Assembly: GCA_027923965.1 (NCBI GenBank) | Contig: AP026969.1 | Location: 4,712,001 to 4,776,000 of the forward strand | DNA length: 64,000 nucleotides | Source of the DNA: Comamonadaceae bacterium OS-1 | GTDB lineage: Bacteria; Pseudomonadota; Gammaproteobacteria; Burkholderiales; Burkholderiaceae_C | Direction of reading: 5' to 3' | Shown: in pieces, positions 1 through 8,791 of the stretch | How positions within the stretch are numbered: the first letter of the stretch is position 1 | Layout: every line of letters starts with the position of its first letter | The notes under the pieces: model-generated | The model's input: only the letters and a program-made list of their open reading frames with translations | Told to the model about the DNA's origin: nothing | The model's database searches: none | Translations under genes and position numbers: made by a program

Positions 1-759
1 GAACGAGCCGCCACCGGGCTGGTTGATGCGGGCGTTGGCAGGAATGCCGTTGAGGTACTTGTTGGTCAGCAGGCCCTGGGCCAGCGCGCTGAAGGCGATG
101 CAGCCCATGCCATTTTCGGCCAAGGCGTTGAGCAGGTCTTCTTCGATCCAGCGGTTCATCAGGCTGTACGAGGGCTGGTGGATCAGGCAGGGCACGCCCA
201 TCTGCTTGAGCAGCGCGGCGGCTTCGCGGGTCTTGCCCGCGGAATAGCTGGACACACCCACGTACAACGCCTTGCCCTGCTGTACGGCAGTGGCCAGTGC
301 GCCCATGGTTTCTTCCAGCGGGGTGTCGGGGTCGAAACGGTGCGAGTAGAAGATGTCCACATACTCCAGGCCCATGCGCTTCAAGCTCTGGTCCAGGCTG
401 GACAGCACGTACTTGCGGCCGCCGCCGCCCTGGCCGTAGGGGCCTGGCCACATGTCGTAACCGGCCTTGCTGGAGATCACCAGCTCGTCGCGGTAGGGGC
501 GGAAGTCGCGGCGCATGTGCTCGCCAAAGTTGCTTTCGGCGCTGCCGTAGGGCGGGCCGTAGTTGTTGGCCAGGTCGAAGTGGGTGATGCCCAGGTCAAA
601 GGCGGTGGTCAGCATGGCGCGCTGGGTGGCCATCGGCGTGGTGTCACCAAAGTTGTGCCACAGGCCCAGGGTGATGGCGGGCAGCTTCAGGCCGCTGCGC
701 CCGGTGCGGCGGTACTGCATTTTGTCGGCGTAGCGGTCGGCTGCGGCGTGGTAGCTCAT
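1..759 (-). CDS. gpr: Aldo/keto reductase, YghZ/Gpr-like (3' part cut off by window edge)
   Basis: NADPH-dependent reductase of the aldo/keto reductase superfamily, closest in pattern to L-glyceraldehyde-3-phosphate reductase (YghZ/Gpr). The visible 253 codons start at the ATG at 757-759 and run open to the window edge, so the C-terminal part is missing. The N-terminus carries a YHAAADRYADKMQYRRTG-type opening followed by GLWHNFGD. A DLANNYGPPYGSAE stretch holds the catalytic Asp/Tyr, and SSKAGYDMWPGPYG supplies the catalytic Lys. The segment YVDIFYSHRFDPDTPLEE is also typical of this subfamily. The family assignment is firm; the exact substrate is inferred from subfamily resemblance. The gene is separated by 77 bp from the next gene on the same strand, so it may be transcribed with the two-component operon upstream. 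Confidence 0.85.
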   Translation of the reverse strand, partial: MSYHAAADRYADKMQYRRTGRSGLKLPAITLGLWHNFGDTTPMATQRAMLTTAFDLGITHFDLANNYGPPYGSAESNFGEHMRRDFRPYRDELVISSKAGYDMWPGPYGQGGGGRKYVLSSLDQSLKRMGLEYVDIFYSHRFDPDTPLEETMGALATAVQQGKALYVGVSSYSAGKTREAAALLKQMGVPCLIHQPSYSLMNRWIEEDLLNALAENGMGCIAFSALAQGLLTNKYLNGIPANARINQPGGGSF

Positions 760-836
760 GGGGTTTGTCTCCGGCGTGTTGTGAGAAGGGATGGGGCATT
801 CTAGGGAGTCGCGCGGGAGTTGGTGCACTGCTCGTA

Positions 837-1697
837 CTAAACACCCCCACGTTGTCGCAGCCATTGCCCCACCAGCGGCCAGATCTCCTTGTGGGCGCTG
901 CGCGAGAGGATGAGGCGGTTGTGCGTGTAGTCCTCCAGAAAGCCCTGGGCTTTGCCACACACTTCGAAGCGGCGGTCGGGGCTGCCAAAGGCCTGCAGCA
1001 GTGTGTGGCAGCCCGGTGGTGGGGCGATACGCCGGTCGCCCGCGCCTGCCAGGGCCAGCACCGGCAGCGTAAGTTGCGCCAGCGCCCCCAGGTAGTCAAA
1101 ACCGTCCTGCCCGTGGAACGCCCGGCGCAGGTTCCAGCGGCACCACTGGCGCATCATGGCGGCATCTTCGTTTTCCGGGCCCATGCGCAGGCGGGGACCG
1201 CGTGCCGTGGGCGTGCAGCGCAGGTAGGTGTCAAACAGCCGCAGTACCGCCTGGGCGCGCCATGTACGTGCCGCCTCGGTGGCCTGGCTGGCCAGCATGG
1301 CCAGGCCCGCGATCTTTTGCCGGGCCTGCTGCGGATGGCGGGCCATCCACATCGCGGCCACCAGCCCACCCCCGGAATGGCCCACCCAGAACAGCCGCTC
1401 GTGCCCGCTGTGGGCCAGCACCGCGTCCACCACGCAGGGCACGTCCCAGCGGGCCACGGCATCAAAGCAGGCTGCCGTGCCGGCCGTGGCACTGTCGCCG
1501 CGCCCGCGCCAGTCAAACACCCAGGCCGTCCAGCCCCGGGTCTCCAGGTACATGGCCAGCCCCAGGCAGGTGCCATGGTTGGAAAACGAGCCATGTGACA
1601 GCAGTACCGGCCTGCCATTTGGCGGGCCGATGCGGCGCAAGGCCAGGCGGACACCGTCTGCGGTGGTGGCGAAACAGCTTGCGGGGGTGGGGTCCAT
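837..1697 (-). CDS. Alpha/beta hydrolase
   Basis: A 286-residue alpha/beta-hydrolase-fold enzyme of unknown substrate. The oxyanion-side motif LLSHGSFSNHG lies near residue 35, and the nucleophile elbow GHSGGG gives a catalytic Ser near residue 110. DWRGRGDS is a typical strand-4 region, and a late His in YTHNRL could complete the triad. There is no signal peptide, so it is probably cytoplasmic. The start codon lies only 8 bp after the stop of the sensor kinase gene, so it is very likely the last gene of the response regulator-kinase-hydrolase operon. The function beyond hydrolase fold cannot be read from the sequence. Confidence 0.8.
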   Translation of the reverse strand: MDPTPASCFATTADGVRLALRRIGPPNGRPVLLSHGSFSNHGTCLGLAMYLETRGWTAWVFDWRGRGDSATAGTAACFDAVARWDVPCVVDAVLAHSGHERLFWVGHSGGGLVAAMWMARHPQQARQKIAGLAMLASQATEAARTWRAQAVLRLFDTYLRCTPTARGPRLRMGPENEDAAMMRQWCRWNLRRAFHGQDGFDYLGALAQLTLPVLALAGAGDRRIAPPPGCHTLLQAFGSPDRRFEVCGKAQGFLEDYTHNRLILSRSAHKEIWPLVGQWLRQRGGV

Positions 1698-1705
1698 CGC
1701 CGCCC

Positions 1706-3016
1706 TCAGCAGGGCAGCTCAATCACAAAGCAGGCACCGCCGCCTTCGCGGCCTTCGCAGCGCACCGTGCCGCCGTGGCGCTCGGCGATGGACTTGACCA
1801 GGGCCAGGCCCAGGCCGACACCGCCGTTGGTTTCGCTGGCACCGGGCAGGCGGTAAAACGGCTCGAAGATGCGGTCGCGCAGCGCGGCGGGCACGCCGGG
1901 GCCGCGGTCGAATACGCGCAGCACGGCGTGTGTGCCATGCTGCTGCAGGCTGACATTGACTGCGCCGGTGGTGTAGCGGCGGGCGTTTTCCAGCAGGTTG
2001 CGGATGGCGCGGCGCAGCAGTTTGGCCACGCCCTGGACCACAAAGGTCTGCTCTTGGTCGTCGTCCGTGCCGGTTTCGTTCGTTTCGCCCACCTCGAAAG
2101 CCGCATCCAGCCGGGCGCATTCTTCGGCTACCAGGCCGATCAGGTCCACCTCTTCGACGGTGCCCATGTCGGCCTCTTTGGCATCCAGGCGGCTGGCCAG
2201 CAGGATTTCTTCGACCAGCTGGTCCAGCTCGGCGATGTTGCGGTTGATCTCGTTTTTGAAGGTGGGCGAGGGCGTGGAGCCCAGCAGCTCGATGCCCATG
2301 CGGATGCGGGTGAGCGGGCTGCGCAGCTCGTGTGAGGCATTGGCCAGCAGCGACTTTTGCGACTGCAGCAGGCTTTTGTGCGAGGCCACCAGGGTCTCGA
2401 TGCGCTCGGCTGCGGTGTTGAAGCGCTGTGCCAGCAGACCGGCTTCGTCCTGCCCATGGATGGGCACGCGCACCGACAGATCGCCCGCACCCCATTGCTC
2501 CACGCTGCGCTGCAGCGATTCGAGCCGCCGGGTCAGGCGGCGGATGATGGGGTACATGGCCAGCGCCATGGCCAGGCCCACCAGGCCCAGCGTCCAGAAA
2601 AAGCCGAACGGCGGGCGCAGCCAGGCGGCGCGGGTGGGGCGGGGCAGGTGCACCAGCAGCTTCTGGCCGTCTTGCATCAGCACCACAAACTCGGGGCCGC
2701 GGCCCTGGGGCGCATCGGCGACGGGCGGGGTGGTACCGGACTCTTCGGCATCGTCCGGCTCGTCGGGCGCGCTGGCGGCGAGGTGGGGATAGCGTTCGCC
2801 GTCGGGTCCGCGGGTGATGCTGCGCAGCCCGCGCGAGGTGCCCTTGCCAATGATCTCGCCGGATTTGTTGCGCACTTCCAGGTCGCGCAGCGGCGGGTCG
2901 GTGGCCATGCGCCAGGCCCAGCCGACCAGCAGCGTCAGCACCGCCACGGCCAGCAGCACGGCCAGCCAGATACGGACGTACAGCCGCTGCAGCATATTCG
3001 GGAGGGTGGGTTGCAT
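1706..3016 (-). CDS. Two-component sensor histidine kinase (RstB/CpxA-like)
   Basis: A 436-residue inner-membrane sensor kinase. Transmembrane segment 1 spans about residues 13-36, followed by a periplasmic domain of about 100 residues with a low-complexity acidic/proline stretch. Transmembrane segment 2 is at about 138-157 and a HAMP linker at about 158-212. The phospho-accepting histidine is His229 in the motif ASHELRSPLTR. The ATPase domain shows N-box RNLLENARR, G1 box DRGPGVP and G2 box GVGLGLALV. It sits 69 bp downstream of its cognate response regulator gene on the same strand. The organisation resembles RstAB/CpxRA systems that sense envelope conditions; the actual signal is unknown. 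Confidence 0.92.
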   Translation of the reverse strand: MQPTLPNMLQRLYVRIWLAVLLAVAVLTLLVGWAWRMATDPPLRDLEVRNKSGEIIGKGTSRGLRSITRGPDGERYPHLAASAPDEPDDAEESGTTPPVADAPQGRGPEFVVLMQDGQKLLVHLPRPTRAAWLRPPFGFFWTLGLVGLAMALAMYPIIRRLTRRLESLQRSVEQWGAGDLSVRVPIHGQDEAGLLAQRFNTAAERIETLVASHKSLLQSQKSLLANASHELRSPLTRIRMGIELLGSTPSPTFKNEINRNIAELDQLVEEILLASRLDAKEADMGTVEEVDLIGLVAEECARLDAAFEVGETNETGTDDDQEQTFVVQGVAKLLRRAIRNLLENARRYTTGAVNVSLQQHGTHAVLRVFDRGPGVPAALRDRIFEPFYRLPGASETNGGVGLGLALVKSIAERHGGTVRCEGREGGGACFVIELPC

Positions 3017-3085
3017 GGAGGGGATGCTAAAGGATCAGAACGACACCCGACGTACCGGCATGGCCGCAGCGCGGCAGCCGGGGCA

Positions 3086-3814
3086 CTAGTCTTGCTGCTT
3101 GGCGAATACGTAGCCCGCACCGCGCACCGTGACGATGCGGCGGGGGGTTTTGGGGTCGGCTTCGATGGCGGCGCGGATGCGGCCCATGTGCACGTCGATG
3201 CTGCGGTCAAAGGCTTCGAGCTCGCGGCCCCGCACGGCTTCCATGATCTGGTCGCGGGTCAGCACCCGGCCGGCGCGTTCGGCCAGGGTCACCAGCAGGT
3301 CGAACTGGTAGGCGGTCAGGTCGCAGGCCTTGCCGCCCACCGTCACCGAGCGCGCATCGCGGTCGATCTCCAGCGTGCCGAACTGCAGCACCTTGTGCGG
3401 CGTGGCCGTGCCGTCCATGCGCCGGCGCAGGATGGCGCGGATGCGGGCCAGCAGCTCGCGCGGCTCGAAGGGCTTGGGCAGGTAGTCGTCGGCACCCAGC
3501 TCCAGGCCGATGATGCGGTCCAGCGGGTCGCCCTTGGCGGTGAGCATCAGGATCGGGATCTGCGAGATATCGCCCGAGGTGGTACGGATGCGGCGGCACA
3601 CCTCCAGGCCGTCCATGTCGGGCAGCATCAGGTCCAGGATCACCAGCTCGGGCCGGGTGGTGCTGGACGGGCCGTTCAACATGCCCAGGCCGCCGTTGGC
3701 CGTGGGCGAATGCGCCACCGTGAAGCCAGACTGGCCCAGGTACTCTCCCACCATGCCGGCCAGGCGGGTGTCGTCTTCAATCATTAGCAGGTGTGCGCTC
3801 ATGGGGGTGTCCAT
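3086..3814 (-). CDS. OmpR-family response regulator
   Basis: A 242-residue response regulator. The receiver domain occupies residues 7-125, with acidic pocket EDD at 13-15, phospho-acceptor Asp61 in LVILDLMLPDMDG and conserved Lys114 in the KPF motif. The C-terminal winged-helix domain (about residues 135-238) ends with VRGAGYVF. It partners with the sensor kinase encoded immediately downstream. An alternative in-frame ATG four codons later (MSAHLL) is equally plausible, as neither start has a clear ribosome-binding site. A GTAAA-N5-GTAAA direct repeat about 80-90 bp upstream suggests autoregulation. Confidence 0.92.
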   Translation of the reverse strand: MDTPMSAHLLMIEDDTRLAGMVGEYLGQSGFTVAHSPTANGGLGMLNGPSSTTRPELVILDLMLPDMDGLEVCRRIRTTSGDISQIPILMLTAKGDPLDRIIGLELGADDYLPKPFEPRELLARIRAILRRRMDGTATPHKVLQFGTLEIDRDARSVTVGGKACDLTAYQFDLLVTLAERAGRVLTRDQIMEAVRGRELEAFDRSIDVHMGRIRAAIEADPKTPRRIVTVRGAGYVFAKQQD

Positions 3815-3891
3815 CGTGAATCGGGAAGGAAAGGAGAAATCGCTTTGTAAAGTGATGGTGCACCTTCGCTGCCAATCCCGGTTGTAGCCTC

Positions 3892-3916
3892 TGTAAAGTT
3901 GGGTAAAAACTTTACA
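3892..3916. promoter_or_regulatory. Putative OmpR/CpxR-type operator upstream of the response regulator gene
   Basis: A direct repeat GTAAA (3893-3897), five bases, GTAAA (3903-3907) matches the tandem architecture known for CpxR-type boxes. The same stretch is also a 9-bp inverted repeat, TGTAAAGTT (3892-3900) and AACTTTACA (3908-3916). Another TTTGTAAAG lies at about 3844-3852. It sits about 80 bp upstream of the response regulator start, as expected for autoregulation. Binding is inferred. Confidence 0.5.
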
Positions 3917-3925
3917 CAGGTTTTG

Positions 3926-3975
3926 CTCCTGAAATAAGAGCTGCTTGCGCTTATTTCATCAGCGCAGACCGTGGT
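3926..3975 (-). repeat. Intergenic palindromic repeat, copy 1
   Basis: A degenerate copy of the family repeat, reading AGAGCTGCTTGCGCTTATTT then CATCAGCGCAG. The central GCGCTTAT and the reverse-orientation AGCTGCT block are recognisable. It lies between two minus-strand genes. Confidence 0.55.
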
Positions 3976-4020
3976 TTTTTCATGGAAACCTGGCGCGCGG
4001 TCTTCCACAGAGAATATGGT

Positions 4021-5388
4021 TTAGCGCCCGCGTCCTTGCATGCGCCACAGCAGCAGCAGCAGCAGCATGGGCGGGATGGCGGTCAGGCCGGTGGCCACGA
4101 ACGCTGTGGCGTAGGCACCCAGGAGCCCGTACGTGGGGGTGAGCGTTTCGACGGCAATCCCGGAAAATCCTTTCAGGAACTTGCCTAGCAGGGCATAGGT
4201 GGAGGACAGCATCGCGTACTGGGTGGCGGTGTAGCCCAGGCTGGTCAGACTCGACATGTAGGTCACCAGCGCCACGCCCGCAAAGGCCTGTGCAAAAGCG
4301 TCGAGTGCCATCACCGACGCGAAAATCGCTGTACCCGTGTGGAAGCTCAGCAACGCAAATGCCGCTGTGCCGAAGCCTTCGAGCACCAGCCCTACGACCA
4401 GCGTCGGCAACAAGCCGAGCCGGATGGCACTGATGCCCGCCGCCGCGATGCCGACGAAGGTGGCGACCAGGCCAAAGGAGCCGCGCACCCAGGCCACCGT
4501 GTCCTTGGACAGCCCCAGGTCATGGTAGAACGGGTTGTACATCGGCCCCATCACGAAATCTGGCAGGCGGTACAGCGCCACCATGAGCAGCATGACCAGT
4601 CCGGCGACCTTGTGCTTGGCAAAGAAGTCGACAAACGGGCCGACGATCGCATCGACGAGGCCGCGCAGGGTCCAGAGCGAGGGCTTCTGGTGCAGTACTG
4701 CATCGGCGCGCGTCGGCTCGGAGGCGAACAAGGTGGCGGTCGTGCACAGCAACATCAGCACCGCCATGCCCACGTACGACACCGTCCACCCCACACGTGC
4801 CGCTGCAGCGATGATCAAGGCATCGGTGATGAGCAGGGCGACGCGGTAGCCGACCTGCGCCGCCGAGGTCATCAGGCCCACCTCGTCGGCATCGGTTGCC
4901 GACTCGATGCGCCAGGCATCGATCGCAATGTCCTGTGTGGCTGAGGCGAAAGCCGTCAACAATGCAAAGGCACCGATGGCCACGAGGCCGCCCGCCGTTC
5001 CGACAGCCGCCATGCCCAGCAAGCCGATGGTTACGAGAATCTGGCACAGCAGCATCCAGCCGCGACGGCGGCCCAGGCGGCCCAGCAGTGGTACGTCGAT
5101 GCGGTCTACCAGCGGCGACCAGTACACCTTGAATGCATAGGCGAATCCGACCCAGGAGATGAACCCGATAGCGACCAGACTGGTGCCGTCGTCCCTCAGC
5201 CAGTAGCCAAAGGTGTTCGCGGTCAGCAAAAAGGGCAGGCCCGAGGCAAAGCCCAGGGCCAGCATGACCGCCACCTTGGGTTGCCGAAGCTCCCGCAGCA
5301 CCTCCAGCGCAGAGCGTTTGCGGCGCGGAACTGTATCCGCCGGTGGCTGTGGGGTCATCGATGGGTTGGCAGAGGGGGAGGGTGTCAT
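4021..5388 (-). CDS. ampG: MFS transporter, AmpG-like muropeptide permease
   Basis: A 455-residue polytopic membrane protein of the major facilitator superfamily with roughly 12 to 14 hydrophobic segments. After a 25-residue polar leader it shows the AmpG-like pattern ALGFASGLPFLLTANTFGYW, and a second region DLGLSKDTVAW is also typical. AmpG proteins import anhydromuropeptides for peptidoglycan recycling, so this is the likely role in the inner membrane. The C-terminus ends in a poly-leucine run encoded by a CAG-rich tract. The gene is divergent from the M48 protease gene, with about 60 bp between starts. Substrate assignment is by family only. Confidence 0.8.
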   Translation of the reverse strand: MTPSPSANPSMTPQPPADTVPRRKRSALEVLRELRQPKVAVMLALGFASGLPFLLTANTFGYWLRDDGTSLVAIGFISWVGFAYAFKVYWSPLVDRIDVPLLGRLGRRRGWMLLCQILVTIGLLGMAAVGTAGGLVAIGAFALLTAFASATQDIAIDAWRIESATDADEVGLMTSAAQVGYRVALLITDALIIAAAARVGWTVSYVGMAVLMLLCTTATLFASEPTRADAVLHQKPSLWTLRGLVDAIVGPFVDFFAKHKVAGLVMLLMVALYRLPDFVMGPMYNPFYHDLGLSKDTVAWVRGSFGLVATFVGIAAAGISAIRLGLLPTLVVGLVLEGFGTAAFALLSFHTGTAIFASVMALDAFAQAFAGVALVTYMSSLTSLGYTATQYAMLSSTYALLGKFLKGFSGIAVETLTPTYGLLGAYATAFVATGLTAIPPMLLLLLLWRMQGRGR

Positions 5389-5449
5389 CCGGGAATAATA
5401 CTTGCAGCGTTATGCATGGCTTGGATACAGACATGGAAGGTGGTGTGGA

Positions 5450-6262
5450 ATGCAGATGAACCCTGGCTGGCGGTCGGTTTGCCTGGGCCTGGCCCTGGTG
5501 CTTGCACCCCCGGCGTGGGCGCGTGACGGGGTGGAGGTGGGTGGCAACTCGGTGTTTTCCAAGCTGGCATCGGCCGAGTCGGTGGAGCAAACCGCCCGCG
5601 CCCAGTACCAGCAGACCCTGCAGCAGGCCAACCAGCAGCAGGCACTGGCCCCGGCCAACCACCCGCAACTGCTGCGCCTGCGCCGCATTGCCGCGCGCAT
5701 CATTCCATTTGCCGCCGACTGGAACCCGCGCGCCAAAGACTGGCAGTGGCAGGTCAACCTGATCGGCAGCAACCAGATCAATGCCTGGTGCATGCCCGGC
5801 GGCAAAATCGCTTTCTACACCGGCATTCTGGACACGCTCAAGCTCACCGACGACGAAGTGGCCGCCGTGATGGGCCATGAAATCGCCCACGCCCTGCGCG
5901 AACACGCCCGCGAACGCATGGGCAAATCCCTGGCCACGAACCTGGGGGCTAATTTGCTGAGCCAGTGGCTGGGTGCCGGGCAACTGGGCAACACGGTGAT
6001 TGGCGGTGGGGCGCAGTTGCTCAGCCTGCAGTTCAGCCGCTCCGACGAGACCGAGGCCGACCTGGTCGGCCTGGAGCTGGCCGCCCGCGCCGGTTTCGAC
6101 CCGCGCGCGGGCATCACCTTGTGGCAAAAAATGGCCGCCCAGAACAAGGGCGCACCACCCCAGTGGCTCAGCACCCACCCGGCGGGCAGCACCCGCATTG
6201 CCGAGATGCAGAAGAACCTGCCCCGGGTGTTGCCGTTGTACGAGCAGGCTAAAAAGAGCTAA
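5450..6262 (+). CDS. Secreted M48-family metalloprotease
   Basis: A 270-residue exported zinc metallopeptidase (M48 family, LoiP/YcaL-like). I place the start at the ATG at 5450 because it gives a clean signal peptide of about 22 residues ending in a PPAWA-R cleavage region and has a purine-rich GGAAGGTGG upstream. An ATG at 5456 is also possible. The zinc-binding helix HEIAH is at residues 143-147, and the downstream ETEAD motif supplies the third zinc ligand. The final STHPAGSTRIAEM is typical of the family. It probably works in the periplasm on misfolded envelope proteins. The stop codon lies inside the AT-rich lead-in to an intergenic repeat. Confidence 0.88.
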   Translation: MQMNPGWRSVCLGLALVLAPPAWARDGVEVGGNSVFSKLASAESVEQTARAQYQQTLQQANQQQALAPANHPQLLRLRRIAARIIPFAADWNPRAKDWQWQVNLIGSNQINAWCMPGGKIAFYTGILDTLKLTDDEVAAVMGHEIAHALREHARERMGKSLATNLGANLLSQWLGAGQLGNTVIGGGAQLLSLQFSRSDETEADLVGLELAARAGFDPRAGITLWQKMAAQNKGAPPQWLSTHPAGSTRIAEMQKNLPRVLPLYEQAKKS

Positions 6263-6263
6263 A

Positions 6264-6315
6264 AAAGTGCCTCTGGCGCTTATTCCATCGGCGTAAGAAG
6301 CTACTTAATTTGTAG
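6264..6315 (+). repeat. Intergenic palindromic repeat, copy 2
   Basis: Contains CTGGCGCTTATTCCATCGGC, then GTAAGAAGCTACTTAATTTG and TAG. It lies between the convergent M48 protease and galactarate dehydratase genes. Confidence 0.75.
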
Positions 6316-6325
6316 CAAACGGGTT

Positions 6326-7906
6326 TCAGGTCACTGGCGCCGGGTTGAACAGCACCAGGGCGTTGTGCAGCTTCCAGTGCTCGGCCCAGGTTTTCTTGCG
6401 GCCACTGGCCACTTCCAGCATCAGCTGGAACAGTTCCCAGCCCACGTCTTCGATGGTCGCTGCGCCGTCGGCGATGGTGCCTGCGTTCACGTCCATCAGG
6501 TCGTGCCAGCGGCGGGCCAGGTCGCTGCGCGTGGCCACCTTGATCACCGGTACCGGGGCCAGGCCGTAGGGCGTGCCGCGGCCGGTGGTGAACACGTGCA
6601 GGTTCATACCCGCGGCCAGTTGCAGCGTGCCGCAGATGAAGTCGCTGGCCGGGGTGGCGGCGTACGTCAAACCCTTTTGCTTGAGCTTTTCGCCGGGTGA
6701 CAGCACGCCGGTGATGGCCACTGAGCCGCTCTTGACGATGGAGCCCATGGCTTTTTCGACAATGTTGGACAGGCCGCCTTTTTTGTTGCCGGGCGTGGTG
6801 TTGGCGCTGCGGTCCACCTTGCCACGCTGCAGGTACGCGTCGTACCAGGCCATCTCTTTGACCATCGCTTCGGCCACTGCGGGGGTGCTGGCGCGGGAGG
6901 TGAGCTGGTCGATGCCGTCGCGTACCTCGGTGGTTTCCGAGAACATCACGCTGGCCCCGGCGCGCACCAGCAGGTCGGTGCAGTAACCGACGGCCGGGTT
7001 GGCCGTGACGCCGCTGAATGCATCGCTGCCGCCGCACTGCACACCCACCACCAATTCGCTGGCGGGCACGGTGACGCGGCGGCGGGCGTTCAGGCGCTCC
7101 AGGTGCACTTCGGCCTGGCGCACGATGGATTCGACCATCGACATGAAGCCCACGTGCGCGTCGTCTTGGAGGCACACCACGTCGAGTGGGGTGTCGGCGC
7201 TGGTGCCCACATCGGCCACGCTGCGTTCGTCAATCAGCGGAATGGTGCCCGGCGGCATCAGGCGCTCGGGTTGCAGCTTTTCGCAGCCCAGGCTGACCAC
7301 CATCACCTCGCCGCCAAAGTTGGGGTTCAGGCTGATGTTGCGCAGGGTGCGGATGGGAATCTCGGCGCCCGGCGCGTCGATGGCCACACCGCAGCCGTAG
7401 CTGTGTTCCAGCGCCACCACGTCATCCACATGGGGAAAGCGGGGCAGCAGCTCGGCCTTGATGCGCTGTACCGCGAAGTCGGTAACCCCGGCCACGCACT
7501 GCACGGTCTGGGTAATGGCCAAAATATTGCGGGTGCCCACCGAGCCGTCGGCATTGCGGTAGCCCTCGAAGGTGTAGCCCTCCAGCGGGGGCTGGGCTTC
7601 GGGCTGGACGGTGGCCATGGGCAAGTCGGTCAGCCCGCGTGCGTCGGGCATTTGCAGCAGGCGCTCGTGCACCCAGCTGCCCGCGGGAATCTCCTTTAAA
7701 GCGTAGCCGATGGGGATGCCATAGCGCAGCACCGGGCCACCCGCGGGCAGATCGAACAGCGCTACCTTGTGGCCCTGGGGCACTTTGTCGATCAGCACCA
7801 GACCGCTGGGCAGCACCGTGCCCGCGGCCAGGCCGCCGTCGTTGGCCACGATGGCGACGTTGTCGCGCAGGTGCATGCGGATGGTGTGGGGCGTAGCTGC
7901 TGGCAT
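6326..7906 (-). CDS. garD: Galactarate dehydratase (UxaA family)
   Basis: A 526-residue enzyme of the altronate/galactarate hydrolase family, which dehydrates D-galactarate to 5-keto-4-deoxy-glucarate. The N-terminal SAF-like domain (about residues 1-95) is followed by the diagnostic [17 protein letters not shown]. The large catalytic domain has [20 protein letters not shown] and [16 protein letters not shown]. The ATG used here is preceded by TTGGAG at a good distance; an upstream GTG would add seven residues. The flanking GntR/FCD regulator and TctC binding protein suggest uptake and use of aldaric acids. A perfect GntR-type palindrome sits just upstream of the start. Confidence 0.88.
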   Translation of the reverse strand: MPAATPHTIRMHLRDNVAIVANDGGLAAGTVLPSGLVLIDKVPQGHKVALFDLPAGGPVLRYGIPIGYALKEIPAGSWVHERLLQMPDARGLTDLPMATVQPEAQPPLEGYTFEGYRNADGSVGTRNILAITQTVQCVAGVTDFAVQRIKAELLPRFPHVDDVVALEHSYGCGVAIDAPGAEIPIRTLRNISLNPNFGGEVMVVSLGCEKLQPERLMPPGTIPLIDERSVADVGTSADTPLDVVCLQDDAHVGFMSMVESIVRQAEVHLERLNARRRVTVPASELVVGVQCGGSDAFSGVTANPAVGYCTDLLVRAGASVMFSETTEVRDGIDQLTSRASTPAVAEAMVKEMAWYDAYLQRGKVDRSANTTPGNKKGGLSNIVEKAMGSIVKSGSVAITGVLSPGEKLKQKGLTYAATPASDFICGTLQLAAGMNLHVFTTGRGTPYGLAPVPVIKVATRSDLARRWHDLMDVNAGTIADGAATIEDVGWELFQLMLEVASGRKKTWAEHWKLHNALVLFNPAPVT

Positions 7907-7934
7907 CAAAATCTCCAATGTGGGCACGATTATC

Positions 7935-7955
7935 TGACAACTTTAAAAGTTGTCA
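7935..7955. promoter_or_regulatory. GntR/FCD-type operator upstream of galactarate dehydratase
   Basis: A perfect 21-bp palindrome with 10-bp arms TGACAACTTT and AAAGTTGTCA around one central base. It lies between the GntR regulator stop and the dehydratase start, about 30 bp before the start codon. Half-sites of the same sequence recur in the regulator-tctC intergenic region. It is therefore the likely operator of the neighbouring FCD-type regulator. Confidence 0.7.
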
Positions 7956-7961
7956 AGCAAA

Positions 7962-8684
7962 CTAAGGCAAGGGCGTGCTCTCAAAGATGCGCCGTTTGGC
8001 GTTCAGGATATGGATGCGGATGGCCTCGGCCGCCTCGGCAGGCGCGCGGCGCGCGATGGCATCCACGATGGCCTGGTGCTCGGCCTGGGTGGCGCGCACG
8101 CGGGTGGGGCTTTTCTTGTCGGTCACGTTGCGGGCCAGCTCGATGAACTGCCGGATCGGGGCCACGCTGGTGGCAATGGTGGTCACGAAGAATGGGTTGT
8201 GCGAGGCACTGGCGATGGCCAGGTGGAAGCGCACGTCTTCCTCGGCCCCGGACTGGCCGCCTTCCATGGCGGCGTTCAGCGCCTCGAAGGCCTGCTGCAG
8301 GGCCTGCAGGTCGTCGTCGTCGCGGAACTCGGCGGCCCCGGCGGCGGCGCCCATTTCAATGCAGCTGCGAAACGCGTAATAGCGCTCGATGTCGGCCAGG
8401 CTTTTGATGGGCGTGGCCACCACGGGCACACCCGGCGTACCGGGTGCGCGGATCACTGTGCTGCCCGCGCCGCGACGCGAGTCGATGATGCCGTCCGAGC
8501 GCAGCCGCGCCAGCGCCTCACGCACTGTGGGCCGCGACACGCCAAACTGGGTACTCAAAGCGCCCTCGGTGGGCAGCTTGTTGTGGGGTGCGAAATCTCC
8601 GCGCAGGATGGCCTCGACCACGCGGGCGTAGATGCGGTCGGGCAGGGAGCCGACACCGTCGGTTTGCAGCAGGGGTTCGTTCAT
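7962..8684 (-). CDS. GntR-family (FadR/FCD subfamily) transcriptional regulator
   Basis: A 240-residue regulator. The N-terminal winged helix-turn-helix (about residues 12-80) contains LPTEGALSTQFGVSRPTVRE followed by ALARLRSDGII. The C-terminal FCD ligand-binding domain (about 100-225) has the metal-binding pattern with RFHLAIASASHNPF and ATQAEHQAIVDAI. Proteins of this subfamily usually repress sugar-acid genes until bound by the sugar acid or an intermediate. Its position between garD and a divergent tctC, both carrying TGACAAC/GTTGTCA sites, supports local control of aldarate use. A MITE-like element begins only 12 bp upstream of its start codon. Confidence 0.9.
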   Translation of the reverse strand: MNEPLLQTDGVGSLPDRIYARVVEAILRGDFAPHNKLPTEGALSTQFGVSRPTVREALARLRSDGIIDSRRGAGSTVIRAPGTPGVPVVATPIKSLADIERYYAFRSCIEMGAAAGAAEFRDDDDLQALQQAFEALNAAMEGGQSGAEEDVRFHLAIASASHNPFFVTTIATSVAPIRQFIELARNVTDKKSPTRVRATQAEHQAIVDAIARRAPAEAAEAIRIHILNAKRRIFESTPLP

Positions 8685-8696
8685 GGAAACTTTGAT

Positions 8697-8758
8697 AGGA
8701 CTGACGCAGCGCCCCTGTATCGCCCTTCTGGCTTATAGGGGGAACTTGCGTAAGTCCT
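8697..8758 (-). mobile_element. MITE-like 62-bp element with terminal inverted repeats, copy A
   Basis: The element is bounded by AGGACTGACGCA and TGCGTAAGTCCT, a 12-bp inverted repeat with one mismatch. Its interior holds a second stem, GCCCCTGTATCGCCCTTC and a near-complement. The reverse complement is nearly identical to 44214-44275 and has the same length. No target-site duplication is evident. It lies in the GntR-tctC divergent promoter region. Confidence 0.7.
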
Positions 8759-8791
8759 GTTTGAAAGAGGTGCACAGATTCTGACAGGCTC

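Noticed and set aside
178..804. Long open frames opposite to real genes (for example here and at 2357-3787, 10052-12175, 51278-53899)
   Set aside because: They are antisense shadows of well-supported genes, with unnatural His/Gln/Gly-rich composition and no recognisable domains, as expected at high GC.
3799..4008. Small minus-strand frame across the response regulator promoter
   Set aside because: It overlaps the operator-like repeat and the start of the regulator gene and has no ribosome-binding site or family resemblance.
4051..4070. CAG triplet run near the ampG-like 3' end
   Set aside because: It is in frame and encodes a leucine run within the last membrane segment; simple coding repetition in GC-rich DNA, not a regulatory repeat.
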